Part shown: positions 33,763 to 41,150 of the stretch, piece by piece
How the letters are laid out: each line of letters opens with the position of its first letter
Position numbering within the stretch: position 1 is the first letter of the stretch
Assembly (NCBI GenBank): GCA_047630175.1
Contig: JBLHVI010000030.1
Coordinates: forward strand, 1-41,204
Direction of reading: 5' to 3'
From: UBA4582 sp047630175
Lineage (GTDB): Bacteria > Pseudomonadota > Gammaproteobacteria > Pseudomonadales > Azotimanducaceae
DNA: 41,204 nucleotides
Position numbers and translations under genes: made by a program
Notes under the pieces: model-generated
Databases searched by the model: none
Told to the model about the DNA's origin: nothing
Seen by the model: only the letters and a program-made list of their open reading frames with translations

Positions 33763-35934
33763 ATGAACACCCCTTTATTTCGCGGGCCACGACTGGCCAC
33801 AAAACTTTTTGTACTGATGAGCCTTGCGCTGGTAGTAATTCCCTGGTTTAGCTATCTGTACCTCAAAGAAATGGAAAGCTTTCTGGTGGACGGCCAAGCC
33901 AACGCGCAACTTCTGACAGCAGAGGGTATTTCAACGCTGCTCAACGGCCGCACGGATCTATTCTATGAGCTACCGCTGTCACCTGACGGATACGAACAAC
34001 TCTACGCTTACCCGCTAACCACACCTATTCGAATCGACGGCAAGAGCAGCGACTGGGAAGACGTGCTCAACTACAACGTTAGTTTCGGCAACACCCAACA
34101 AGCTGAACCCGGCGCAATGACACCCAACCAATTTCATGTGGTGCTCGGCGAACATAACGAGCAAGTCTATGCCTTAATCCAAGTCAAAGATGACAAATTG
34201 GTATTTCGCGATCGTAATATATTACGTCTGGATCTGTCAGACCATATCCGCATTACCTTTACCGGACAGACTGGCGAGATTCGTAAACTTGTCATCACCA
34301 TGACCGAACCGGGCATTACCACCGCCTATACGATGGACAATGAATGGCGCTACGCCATACAGGGCGTCGCAGAGAATCGCGTGCAAGGATTTATGACGCC
34401 GATAGACGATGGTTACGCGATCGAGTTTCGTATTCCGCTAGAGTTGATGGGCTCAACAAAACACTTCGGCCTCGCCGTTGTCGACGTCGACAACGCAGAG
34501 ACGCGCGCCATCCAGTCCATTACTGGCACACTGCCTTCGGCCGGACGTGAGGCTTTCGGTCTCGTGTTACTCAAATCGCCCGAGGTGTTGCGTATCATTG
34601 AGGGTTTGGGCTACTCGGGCGCCAATATTCAAGTTATTGACGCTCAACGTCGTGTCAGGGCAGAGGTTGGATCTTACACGGCTCAGCCCCCGCAGCAGCA
34701 AAACAACACGTCACAACCATGGTATGTCGCCGGACTTAATGCCGTAAGCATTACCATGGACAAACTCTACACGATGATCGACAACAATCTGCGTGAGGAC
34801 ACTTGGGTGCCCGATGATAGTGTGGTACGTGATTCTCTTGCCGGCCAGCCTAGTTACCAGCGGCGCTATACAAAAAGTGAAGGTGAGGTGATCACGGCTG
34901 CGCACCCCATTGTCGCCGAGAACAAAATTATTGGCACAGTAGTCTTAAAGCAGAACACGAATCGTATCCTCGAGCTACGCCGAGACGGACTGGTGAGAAT
35001 CGTCAATTTTTCAGTACTCGCCCTGTTTATTTTCGCTGCGCTGATCCTCGCATTCTCTGTTCACTTGACCCGTCGTATTCGTAAGCTAGGTGCGGAGGCG
35101 ACCAATGCCATCGACAAGTACGGGCGACTGCGCACCAACCAATTACGCAGTGAGACGACCGCAGGCGACGAAATTGGCGACCTTGCACGCAGCATATCCA
35201 GCATGCTGTCGCGCTTGCATCAACACAATCAATTCTTGGAGAATATGCCACGCACGCTGCGTCACGAAATCAACAACCCGCTAAACACGCTAAGCACCTC
35301 CTTGCAGAATCTAGAAGGAGAGAACTCAGATGAGGCTAAAGCGAGATATTTGGCGAGCGCCAAACGTGGCGTCAACCGCATCGGCATGATTGTTCAGAAC
35401 CTAGCTGATGCGGCCAGCCTCGAAGACGCACTCGATGCAGAGGAGCTCGAAGTGATTGACCTGCACAAGATGGTCGAAAGCTACTTAGGCAACTGCCGAG
35501 CTGCGAGTCCTGAAAGAAAATTTGAATATCGCGGCACCCAAAGACAGGTTTTCAGCGAGGTCTCTGATTATCGAATAGAACAGATGCTGGACAAGTTAAT
35601 TGATAACGCCGTTGATTTCTCGCGACCTGGCAGCGCTATCATCATTGGTCTGACCATCGACGCAAACAACCTAACGCTGTTTGTCACCAATCACGGCCCT
35701 ACTATTCCCGCTAACATGATAGACAACATCTTTGACTCAATGGTGTCGGTACGTGATTCGAACCCGGACAATCGCCTGCACTTCGGTATTGGGCTTTACG
35801 TTGTGCGAATCATCGCCGAGCATCACGGCGGCAAGGCCAGCGCGGTTAATCTACTTAACGGCAACGGCGTCACCATCCGCGTTGTATTGCCACTCTATAA
35901 AGCTGTTAGCATTGAACTTCAAACCAACACTTAA
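33763..35934 (+). CDS. sensor histidine kinase (PdsS-like)
   Basis: A 723-residue membrane kinase that resembles the PdsS/TIGR03785 family. A first transmembrane helix (about 13-33) is followed by a large periplasmic region to about 410. That region contains a module (about 85-270: TPIRIDGKSSDWED, ALIQVKDDKLVF, IEFRIPLELMG) that looks like a CBM9-type beta-sandwich. A second helix, HAMP-like linker (430-490), dimerisation helix with His501 (LRHEINNPLNTL) and ATPase domain (DNAVDFSRPG, GIGLYVVRIIAEHHGG) complete it. It is co-transcribed with the regulator. Confidence 0.82.
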   Translation: MNTPLFRGPRLATKLFVLMSLALVVIPWFSYLYLKEMESFLVDGQANAQLLTAEGISTLLNGRTDLFYELPLSPDGYEQLYAYPLTTPIRIDGKSSDWEDVLNYNVSFGNTQQAEPGAMTPNQFHVVLGEHNEQVYALIQVKDDKLVFRDRNILRLDLSDHIRITFTGQTGEIRKLVITMTEPGITTAYTMDNEWRYAIQGVAENRVQGFMTPIDDGYAIEFRIPLELMGSTKHFGLAVVDVDNAETRAIQSITGTLPSAGREAFGLVLLKSPEVLRIIEGLGYSGANIQVIDAQRRVRAEVGSYTAQPPQQQNNTSQPWYVAGLNAVSITMDKLYTMIDNNLREDTWVPDDSVVRDSLAGQPSYQRRYTKSEGEVITAAHPIVAENKIIGTVVLKQNTNRILELRRDGLVRIVNFSVLALFIFAALILAFSVHLTRRIRKLGAEATNAIDKYGRLRTNQLRSETTAGDEIGDLARSISSMLSRLHQHNQFLENMPRTLRHEINNPLNTLSTSLQNLEGENSDEAKARYLASAKRGVNRIGMIVQNLADAASLEDALDAEELEVIDLHKMVESYLGNCRAASPERKFEYRGTQRQVFSEVSDYRIEQMLDKLIDNAVDFSRPGSAIIIGLTIDANNLTLFVTNHGPTIPANMIDNIFDSMVSVRDSNPDNRLHFGIGLYVVRIIAEHHGGKASAVNLLNGNGVTIRVVLPLYKAVSIELQTNT

Positions 35935-35991
35935 CATTGAGCCCCTTGTCTTAGGCATTCTTACATGCCACGAAACATAAAACAGCAGGAC

Positions 35992-36035
35992 AAAAAAAAG
36001 CCCTAACATCGTTGGGGGAGGCGAATGTTAGAGCT
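35992..36035 (-). terminator. intrinsic terminator on the minus strand
   Basis: On the minus strand AGCTCTAACAT pairs with ATGTTAGGGCT (one mismatch or wobble) across a 15-base loop and runs into eight Ts at 35999-35992. It would end transcripts coming from the right. The nearest stop codon on that strand is 228 bases upstream. Confidence 0.7.
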
Positions 36036-36262
36036 CCAGAGTGCAGGCTAGCTTTCTATCAATGCCTAGTGTTTGGGAAACCAAAGTCTGGCAAGACAGA
36101 TTTGAACTCTCACTCCTAGCATAAACACTCCAGCTGAATAAACTATGGAGATACAATGAAAGTCTTCGCAGGGACCTTTTTTCGTTAGCTTTTTTCCGGA
36201 GCCGCCGATTCGAGAGCCTAATAACGCAGTGTATCGGCGAATATGCGATTATTAGACGCCGT
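36036..36262. other. structured gene-free stretch between the PdsS-like gene and the next gene
   Basis: No convincing protein gene is seen. The stretch holds adjacent perfect small hairpins: TTTGG-GAAA-CCAAA (36072-36085), GTCT-GGCA-AGAC (36086-36097) and CTCCA/TGGAG (36128-36150). The first has a GNRA-type GAAA loop on the plus strand. A T6 run follows a weak stem at about 36158-36182. Together with the minus-strand terminator this suggests a structured transcript on one strand or a long 3' untranslated region. The 84-codon open frame on the minus strand looks non-coding. Confidence 0.4.
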
Positions 36263-36772
36263 CTAGTTAATAACAGGCGCATCTACCGCTGGTCGCGAAA
36301 CTACGTCACCTAGCCTCCAGCCTCCCTTCTCAGCCGCCGCCTTTAGAAGCGACCCTAGGCTCACATTAATATCACGGTTGACTACTAAATTAACACCTTG
36401 CCCCGCCTTCGGCTGAATTGACAGATGCAAATTTTCAGCCTGAATTTTATAGGTCAGCTGAAATGCTAACATAATACCTTCACCCAGCGGATACTCTCGC
36501 GCCCGCTCTTCAAATGCTTGTTCAAAATTAGCGCTGCCTTCGACCTCCTGCTGCTTGAATTGCTTAATGGACTGGCGCGCTTCGACAGAGGAATGCAACG
36601 CAAGGTCGGGATCACTTTCCACATGAGTCATCAACACACGCTGCAGCAAGCGAGCGTAGCGCTGGGTTATCCAAAACCGAAATTCCTGCGCTTCGGTTGA
36701 ATTCAGGCGAAACAAAATACGGTCTTCTTCGGGACTGTAAATCATCTGCATTTGACTGATAGCACTAGGCAT
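36263..36772 (-). CDS. conserved-looking protein of unknown function
   Basis: A 169-residue soluble protein I do not recognise. It begins MPSAISQMQMIYSPEEDR, then LFRLNSTEAQEFRFWITQRY, with a charged helical centre (EARQSIKQFKQQEVEGSANF). It ends in a beta-rich part (KIQAENLHLSIQPKAGQG, NLVVNRDINVSLG) and an acidic tail. There is no signal peptide or transmembrane segment. The coding character is good (regular residue mix, no overlap conflict). It is divergent from the SahR-like gene and ends before a terminator on its own strand. Its function cannot be inferred from its neighbours. Confidence 0.75.
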   Translation of the reverse strand: MPSAISQMQMIYSPEEDRILFRLNSTEAQEFRFWITQRYARLLQRVLMTHVESDPDLALHSSVEARQSIKQFKQQEVEGSANFEQAFEERAREYPLGEGIMLAFQLTYKIQAENLHLSIQPKAGQGVNLVVNRDINVSLGSLLKAAAEKGGWRLGDVVSRPAVDAPVIN

Positions 36773-36816
36773 CGTTGTGACTCACTTCCGTCAGGTTTTC
36801 AGTGCTCGTCAGTATA

Positions 36817-36842
36817 ATCAATTTCAATTGATGAGACTCATC
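36817..36842. promoter_or_regulatory. two overlapping palindromes between the unknown gene and the SahR-like gene
   Basis: ATCAATT-TC-AATTGAT (36817-36832) and GATGAG-A-CTCATC (36830-36842) share three bases. Both are perfect. They lie 45-70 bases upstream of the minus-strand gene's start codon and 127 bases before the first candidate SahR site. Confidence 0.4.
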
Positions 36843-36968
36843 ATTACTCAAACAAGGACGACATAAAGACCCGCATCAACAACAGCAATAAACGCCAATG
36901 TTTCAGGTTGCGTTAAGCGCTGCTTCAAAATGACTCATACGGGTGCATTGGAAGCCGCGCCAAAAGTT

Positions 36969-36990
36969 ATATTGATTTATTTTGATATAG
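36969..36990 (+). promoter_or_regulatory. candidate operator 1 of the SahR/ahcY operon
   Basis: A 22-bp site starting ATATT and ending TTTGATATAG, with ATAT at both ends as in many ArsR-family sites. It matches operator 2 in 19 of 22 positions and lies 12 bases upstream of the -35 box. Confidence 0.55.
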
Positions 36991-37002
36991 CTTTGCGAAA
37001 TC

Positions 37003-37031
37003 TCAACAGCCTGTTACCATATTCATATAAT
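37003..37031 (+). promoter_or_regulatory. promoter of the SahR/ahcY operon
   Basis: TCAACA (37003-37008), 17 bases, TATAAT (37026-37031). Transcription would start near 37038. The -10 box lies inside operator 2. Confidence 0.6.
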
Positions 37032-37040
37032 TTGATATAG
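37019..37040 (+). promoter_or_regulatory. candidate operator 2 of the SahR/ahcY operon
   Basis: A second copy of the 22-bp site, exactly 50 bases after the first (start to start). It covers the -10 region, so binding here would block RNA polymerase. Confidence 0.55.
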
Positions 37041-37069
37041 ATACCTCGTTGACCACTACCACCGCCCAC

Positions 37070-38095
37070 ATGCCATTTGTTAACGCGACCATCGACCGGT
37101 CGTCATTGTTGTCGTTCTGCAAAGCAACGGCAGATGGCCTTCGGCTGGATATTTTGCGTGCGCTAAGCGCTGAGTCGTTTGGCGTACTGGAGCTGTGCCG
37201 CATTTTCGACACCCCGCAGTCAGGCATGAGCCATCATCTGAAGATACTCGCCACAGCAGGCCTAGTGGCAACACGCAGGGAAGGCAATTCGATCTTTTAT
37301 CGCCGTGCGATGATCGCTAGCGACCATTCGCTGAGCGAGCTGACCAGCACGCTTTATGAGACCATTGATGGCGTCGACTTGACTGAGATCGTCGCCAGCA
37401 GAACACGTGAAGTACATGCAGAGCGGGCGGGTCGATCGCAGGCATTCTTCAGCCGCAATGCTGAGCGGCTTCGAGACAATCAGAACCTTATCGCGGAATT
37501 CAGCCAGTACGACGCAAGCATCGCTGAGTTGCTCGCCAACGAACAAATACCGACCAGTGGGCGGGCCCTTGAAGTGGGCCCCGGCGACTGTGAACTGATC
37601 AACCACTTGGCCAAGCAATTCGACCACGTGACAGCCATTGATAACTCCGCCGCCATGCTGAGCCGCGCCCAAGCCGTTGTTGACCCCGCATTAAGTCATA
37701 AGGTCGTCTTCCAAAACGTAGATATCGACCAAACCGTCGAGGCCCTTTCGCTGGACAATTTGTCTGTCGCCAAAAGATCGCCTGACCAACGCTTCGATTT
37801 AATGGTGCTTAACATGGTGCTACACCATATGGCTTCACCGGCCGCCGTGTTCGTCAGTGCCAGTAAATTGCTCACAGCCGGCGCCTGCTTGTTGATCGCA
37901 GACCTGTGCCCACACGACCAAGACTGGGCGCGCGAAACGTGCGGTGATCTATGGCTCGGTTTTGAACCAACGGATCTCGACGCCTGGGCCGTAGACGCAG
38001 GTCTGACCCGCGGCCAAGGGATCTACCTCGGACTCAAAAACGGATTTCAAATTCAGGTTCGCCTGTTCAATCAACCCCAAATACCCCCAAGATAG
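37070..38095 (+). CDS. ArsR-family regulator fused to a SAM-dependent methyltransferase domain (SahR-like)
   Basis: An ArsR winged helix fills about residues 5-95 from this start (LRLDILRALSAESFGVLELC, GMSHHLKILATAGLVATRRE). A Rossmann methyltransferase domain follows (EVGPGDCELINHLAKQFDHV; FDLMVLNMVLHHM; GACLLIADLCPHD). Motif I is GPGDCE instead of the classical GxGxG, so activity is uncertain while SAM or SAH binding remains likely. It starts 9 bases upstream of ahcY in one operon. SahR proteins sense S-adenosylhomocysteine and control methyl-cycle genes, which fits. The start is uncertain: ATG 37070 or TTG 37049; neither has a ribosome site. Confidence 0.85.
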   Translation: MPFVNATIDRSSLLSFCKATADGLRLDILRALSAESFGVLELCRIFDTPQSGMSHHLKILATAGLVATRREGNSIFYRRAMIASDHSLSELTSTLYETIDGVDLTEIVASRTREVHAERAGRSQAFFSRNAERLRDNQNLIAEFSQYDASIAELLANEQIPTSGRALEVGPGDCELINHLAKQFDHVTAIDNSAAMLSRAQAVVDPALSHKVVFQNVDIDQTVEALSLDNLSVAKRSPDQRFDLMVLNMVLHHMASPAAVFVSASKLLTAGACLLIADLCPHDQDWARETCGDLWLGFEPTDLDAWAVDAGLTRGQGIYLGLKNGFQIQVRLFNQPQIPPR

Positions 38096-38104
38096 AGAGC
38101 AATT

Positions 38105-39472
38105 ATGAGCAACCCAGATTTTAAAGTAGCCGACATCGGCCTTGCGGCTTTCGGTCACGCCGAGATTTCCTTGGCAGAAGCTGAAATGCCAGCACTGATG
38201 GCTTTACGCAGCAAGTACAAAGCAGAGCAACCCCTTAAAGATGCACGCATCATGGGCTGCATCCACATGACTATTCAAACAGCGGTATTAATGGATACGC
38301 TGGTTGAACTCGGCGCCGAGCTGCGTTGGTCTTCATGCAACATCTTTTCAACCCAAGATCATGCAGCGGCGGCTATGGCCGACAAGAACATTCCTACGTT
38401 CGCTTGGAAAGGTGAGACTGAAGAAGAATTTTTGTGGTGCATCGAACAAACCATCCTAAAAGATGGCCAGCCTTGGGACGCGAACATGATTCTTGACGAC
38501 GGCGGCGATCTGACTCAAATGGTTCACGACAAGTACCCAGACATGCTGACTAAGATTCACGGCATTACAGAAGAAACTACTACCGGCGTGCATCGTCTGG
38601 TGGAGATGATGGCTAAAGGTGAACTCAAAGTGCCTGCTATCAACGTTAACGATTCTGTGACCAAATCTAAGAATGACAACAAGTACGGTTGTCGTCACAG
38701 CTTGAACGACGCTATCAAGCGCGCGACTGACATGTTAATGGCCGGCAAGCGTGCCTTGTGCATCGGCTACGGCGATGTGGGCAAAGGTTCTGCTGCGAGC
38801 TTACGTCAGGAAGGCATGATTGTTCGCGTTGTTGAAATTGACCCCATCTGCGCTATGCAAGCCTGCATGGATGGCTATGAAGTGGTATCGCCATACATCA
38901 ATGGTAACAACACCGGCAAACTCGAAGATATTGACAAGCGCTTATTGGCCGAAACAGACCTGATTGTTACCTGCACCGGTAACTTCAATGTTTGTGACGA
39001 AAACCTACTGCGTAGTGTTAACAGCAACGCAATCGTCTGCAACATCGGTCACTTCGACAACGAAATTGATACAGCATTCATGCGTAAAGAATGGCGCTGG
39101 GAGAACATTAAGCCGCAAGTAGACAAGATCTACCGCAGCGAGAATCCGAAAGACTACGTTATTCTCTTATCAGAAGGTCGTTTGGTAAACTTGGGCAACG
39201 CCACGGGTCATCCGTCACGCATCATGGACGGCTCTTTCGCCAACCAAGTACTGGCGCAGATGTATCTGTTTGAGCGCAAGTGGGCCGATCACGACCTGCA
39301 GCAACGTCAGCCTGTGAATGTTGAAGTACTGCCAAAAGCACTGGACGAGGAAGTCGCCAGCTACATGGTTGAAGGTTTTGGTGGTGTCGTGACCCGCCTG
39401 ACTAATGCTCAGGCAGATTACCTGAACGTAAAAGCGGAAGGCCCTTACAAGCCTGAAGCTTATAAGTACTAG
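38105..39472 (+). CDS. ahcY: adenosylhomocysteinase (SAH hydrolase)
   Basis: A 455-residue NAD-dependent enzyme that splits S-adenosylhomocysteine into adenosine and homocysteine, removing the inhibitor left by methyltransferases. The NAD site is GYGDVGKGSAASLR (221-234). Substrate and catalytic residues are His54 (GCIHMTIQTAVL), Asp131 (ILDDGGD), Glu156 (GITEETTTG), Lys187 and Asp191 (VTKSKNDN) and Cys196. The C-terminal GPYKPEAYKY is typical. AGAGAG precedes the ATG. It follows the SahR-like gene and ends before a strong terminator. Confidence 0.97.
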   Translation: MSNPDFKVADIGLAAFGHAEISLAEAEMPALMALRSKYKAEQPLKDARIMGCIHMTIQTAVLMDTLVELGAELRWSSCNIFSTQDHAAAAMADKNIPTFAWKGETEEEFLWCIEQTILKDGQPWDANMILDDGGDLTQMVHDKYPDMLTKIHGITEETTTGVHRLVEMMAKGELKVPAINVNDSVTKSKNDNKYGCRHSLNDAIKRATDMLMAGKRALCIGYGDVGKGSAASLRQEGMIVRVVEIDPICAMQACMDGYEVVSPYINGNNTGKLEDIDKRLLAETDLIVTCTGNFNVCDENLLRSVNSNAIVCNIGHFDNEIDTAFMRKEWRWENIKPQVDKIYRSENPKDYVILLSEGRLVNLGNATGHPSRIMDGSFANQVLAQMYLFERKWADHDLQQRQPVNVEVLPKALDEEVASYMVEGFGGVVTRLTNAQADYLNVKAEGPYKPEAYKY

Positions 39473-39545
39473 TAAAGCGAAGTAGCTGGCGCGGGACTCC
39501 CAGACCAGCCTACCTAACGTGGATCATCTTTGATGCCGCGCTAAC

Positions 39546-39575
39546 AAAAACCAGGCTCCGCGCCTGGTTTTTTTT
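39546..39575 (+). terminator. intrinsic terminator after ahcY
   Basis: AAACCAGGC pairs with GCCTGGTTT across a 5-base loop and runs into eight Ts, 75 bases after the ahcY stop codon. Confidence 0.9.
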
Positions 39576-39653
39576 GCCTTAAAAACCTACCTCGACTCAG
39601 AATCACCGATAAGGGACAATGCCTGCCTGATACTTACACCGGATATGCATGCC

Positions 39654-40520
39654 ATGCGCCAGGAACTTAAAGACTTGCTAGACCTGCTCGACCTTGAACA
39701 AATCGAGGTTAACATGTTTCGCGGCGTCAGCCCCAAAGAAGGCTGGCAGCGCGTTTATGGCGGACAGGTGCTAGGTCAGGCGCTGGTTGCCGCATCACGC
39801 ACCGTCGAAGACGTCACCCGTACTGCACATTCATTACATGGTTATTTCTTGCGCCCTGGGGACACCACGATACCCATTATTTACCGCGTCGACCGTATTC
39901 GCGATGGCAAAAGCTTTACCACCCGACGCGTCGTCGCGTTGCAGAACGGTCGCGCTATTTTCAATATGGCCGCATCGTTTCAAGTTGCCGAGCCCGGCCT
40001 TGAACACCAGTTTGATATGCCCGATATAAAACCCCCAGAGGAATGCCAAACCTTTGCTGAGATGCGTGCGCAGTTCGGCGTGAAAATACCCGAAGCCTAT
40101 CAGGCGTCGGTGAACCGCCCACAACCTATCGAGATGCGATTCGCCGAGCCCTTTAATGAGTTCAAACCTGAGGTCATGCCGCCCTATCAGCACACGTGGA
40201 TAAAAACCACTGATACCATGCCTGAGGACATCCGCTTAAATCAGTGCTTATTGGCCTATGCATCCGATATGACACTCATCGATACAGCGACAAGACCACA
40301 CGCCATGAGCTGGACTGACGATAGTTTTCAGGTCGCTAGCCTTGATCACGCTATGTGGTTTCACCAGCCGTTTCGTACAGATGAGTGGATGCTTTATGCA
40401 CAGGATAGTCCTTTTTCAGGCGGTGGCAGGGGGTTGAGTCGGGGTACTTTTTATACACAGAGTGGGCAGTTGATTGCTTCGGTGGCACAGGAAGGGTTGA
40501 TGCGGGTACATAAACCTTAA
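39654..40520 (+). CDS. tesB: acyl-CoA thioesterase II
   Basis: The 288-residue enzyme is a TesB-type double-hotdog thioesterase that hydrolyses acyl-CoA. FRGVSPKEGWQRVYGGQVLG starts the first hotdog. Active-site residues, counted from the ATG at 39645, are Asp208 (ASDMTLIDTA), Ser232 (SLDHAMWFH; Thr in E. coli) and Gln282 (AQEGLMR). I chose ATG 39654 because MRQELKDLL lines up with the E. coli start; ATG 39645 adds three residues. It stands alone between two terminators. Confidence 0.94.
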   Translation: MRQELKDLLDLLDLEQIEVNMFRGVSPKEGWQRVYGGQVLGQALVAASRTVEDVTRTAHSLHGYFLRPGDTTIPIIYRVDRIRDGKSFTTRRVVALQNGRAIFNMAASFQVAEPGLEHQFDMPDIKPPEECQTFAEMRAQFGVKIPEAYQASVNRPQPIEMRFAEPFNEFKPEVMPPYQHTWIKTTDTMPEDIRLNQCLLAYASDMTLIDTATRPHAMSWTDDSFQVASLDHAMWFHQPFRTDEWMLYAQDSPFSGGGRGLSRGTFYTQSGQLIASVAQEGLMRVHKP

Positions 40521-40558
40521 CCCGTGTTAGGCCGTTAATCGCAAACCTACCGACGACA

Positions 40559-40594
40559 CAGCTGTGATGCATCAAAGATCGCAGCTGCTCTTTT
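40559..40594 (+). terminator. candidate intrinsic terminator after tesB
   Basis: CAGCTGTGAT pairs with ATCGCAGCTG (one G-T pair) across a 9-base loop, followed by CTCTTTT. It lies 38 bases after the tesB stop; the T run is short. Confidence 0.55.
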
Positions 40595-41150
40595 CATTCT
40601 CCCGCTTTTTTGACGCTGCGATGCGCAAATTTGACCTCCTCCAACTTCTTTCATAATCGCATAGACTGACGCCCTGTTTTCGAGGCGCTGCTATACGTTG
40701 CTTCAACACAACATCCAACGGGCCGCTTTGCGATAACAGCATTAGTTTTTGAGCTATAACGTCATTTCAACCGATGTCGAAAATCGTTTAAAGAAAAAGT
40801 GTTGTGGGAATTGACCCTGTGTCAGGCTAGCTGTCACCCTCGTTAAATCATCATTTATAGAGCAGATGACGGGAAAGGAATGAGCGGCACAACATTCACC
40901 AGAAAACGAAAAATCGTGCGCGTTAAGTAGACTGTCCCGCTGTTTGTGTAGACTGTCCCGCTGTTTGTGCACCGTCAAAAGCTCGCTTCTAGAGGCTCGC
41001 ATTGTTGTGAGTTTGACGTTAAATCAAGTCACTTTTACTCTGGCACTCTACACTGACCCCAAGTTTCTCCCCTCAATTTAACATTGCGAATGCTATTGAA
41101 GTTCGGCATAAATTTGATAAGTATAACCATTCTCACTAGAGGAGCGCATT
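40595..41150. other. gene-free stretch between tesB and the LLM oxidoreductase gene
   Basis: No believable gene is found in these 556 bases. They contain a perfect 21-bp tandem duplication (40927-40968) and, at about 41013-41060, a segment that on the minus strand begins with TTGGGGTCAG and continues AGTAAAAGTGACTTG. Short GGGGTCAG-type segments like this often flank degenerate mobile elements in gammaproteobacterial intergenic DNA. The 82-codon frame on the minus strand crosses the duplication and looks spurious. Confidence 0.5.
40927..40968. repeat. 21-bp perfect tandem duplication
   Basis: Two adjacent identical copies of a 21-base unit beginning GTAGACTGTCCC and ending GCTGTTTGT. Two units and no mismatch suggest a recent slippage event. 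Confidence 0.85.

Noticed and set aside
36088..36150. tRNA-like segment on the minus strand (GTTCAAATC and a nearby CAGCTGG)
   Set aside because: T-arm-like and D-arm-like pieces occur in order, but the spacing is about 8 bases too short, the T stem has a mismatch and no acceptor stem closes. It is most likely chance.
36028..36282. 84-codon open frame on the minus strand
   Set aside because: It overlaps the end of the 169-residue gene, is rich in Arg and Leu like random antisense frames, and covers the terminator hairpin. There is no ribosome site.
38096..38104. SAH riboswitch upstream of ahcY
   Set aside because: Only 9 bases separate the SahR-like gene from ahcY, so no aptamer can fit. 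Control by the regulator protein is more likely.
40754..41002. 82-codon open frame on the minus strand near the right end
   Set aside because: Its repeated KQRDSL arises from the 21-bp tandem duplication. It has no family resemblance and no good ribosome site.
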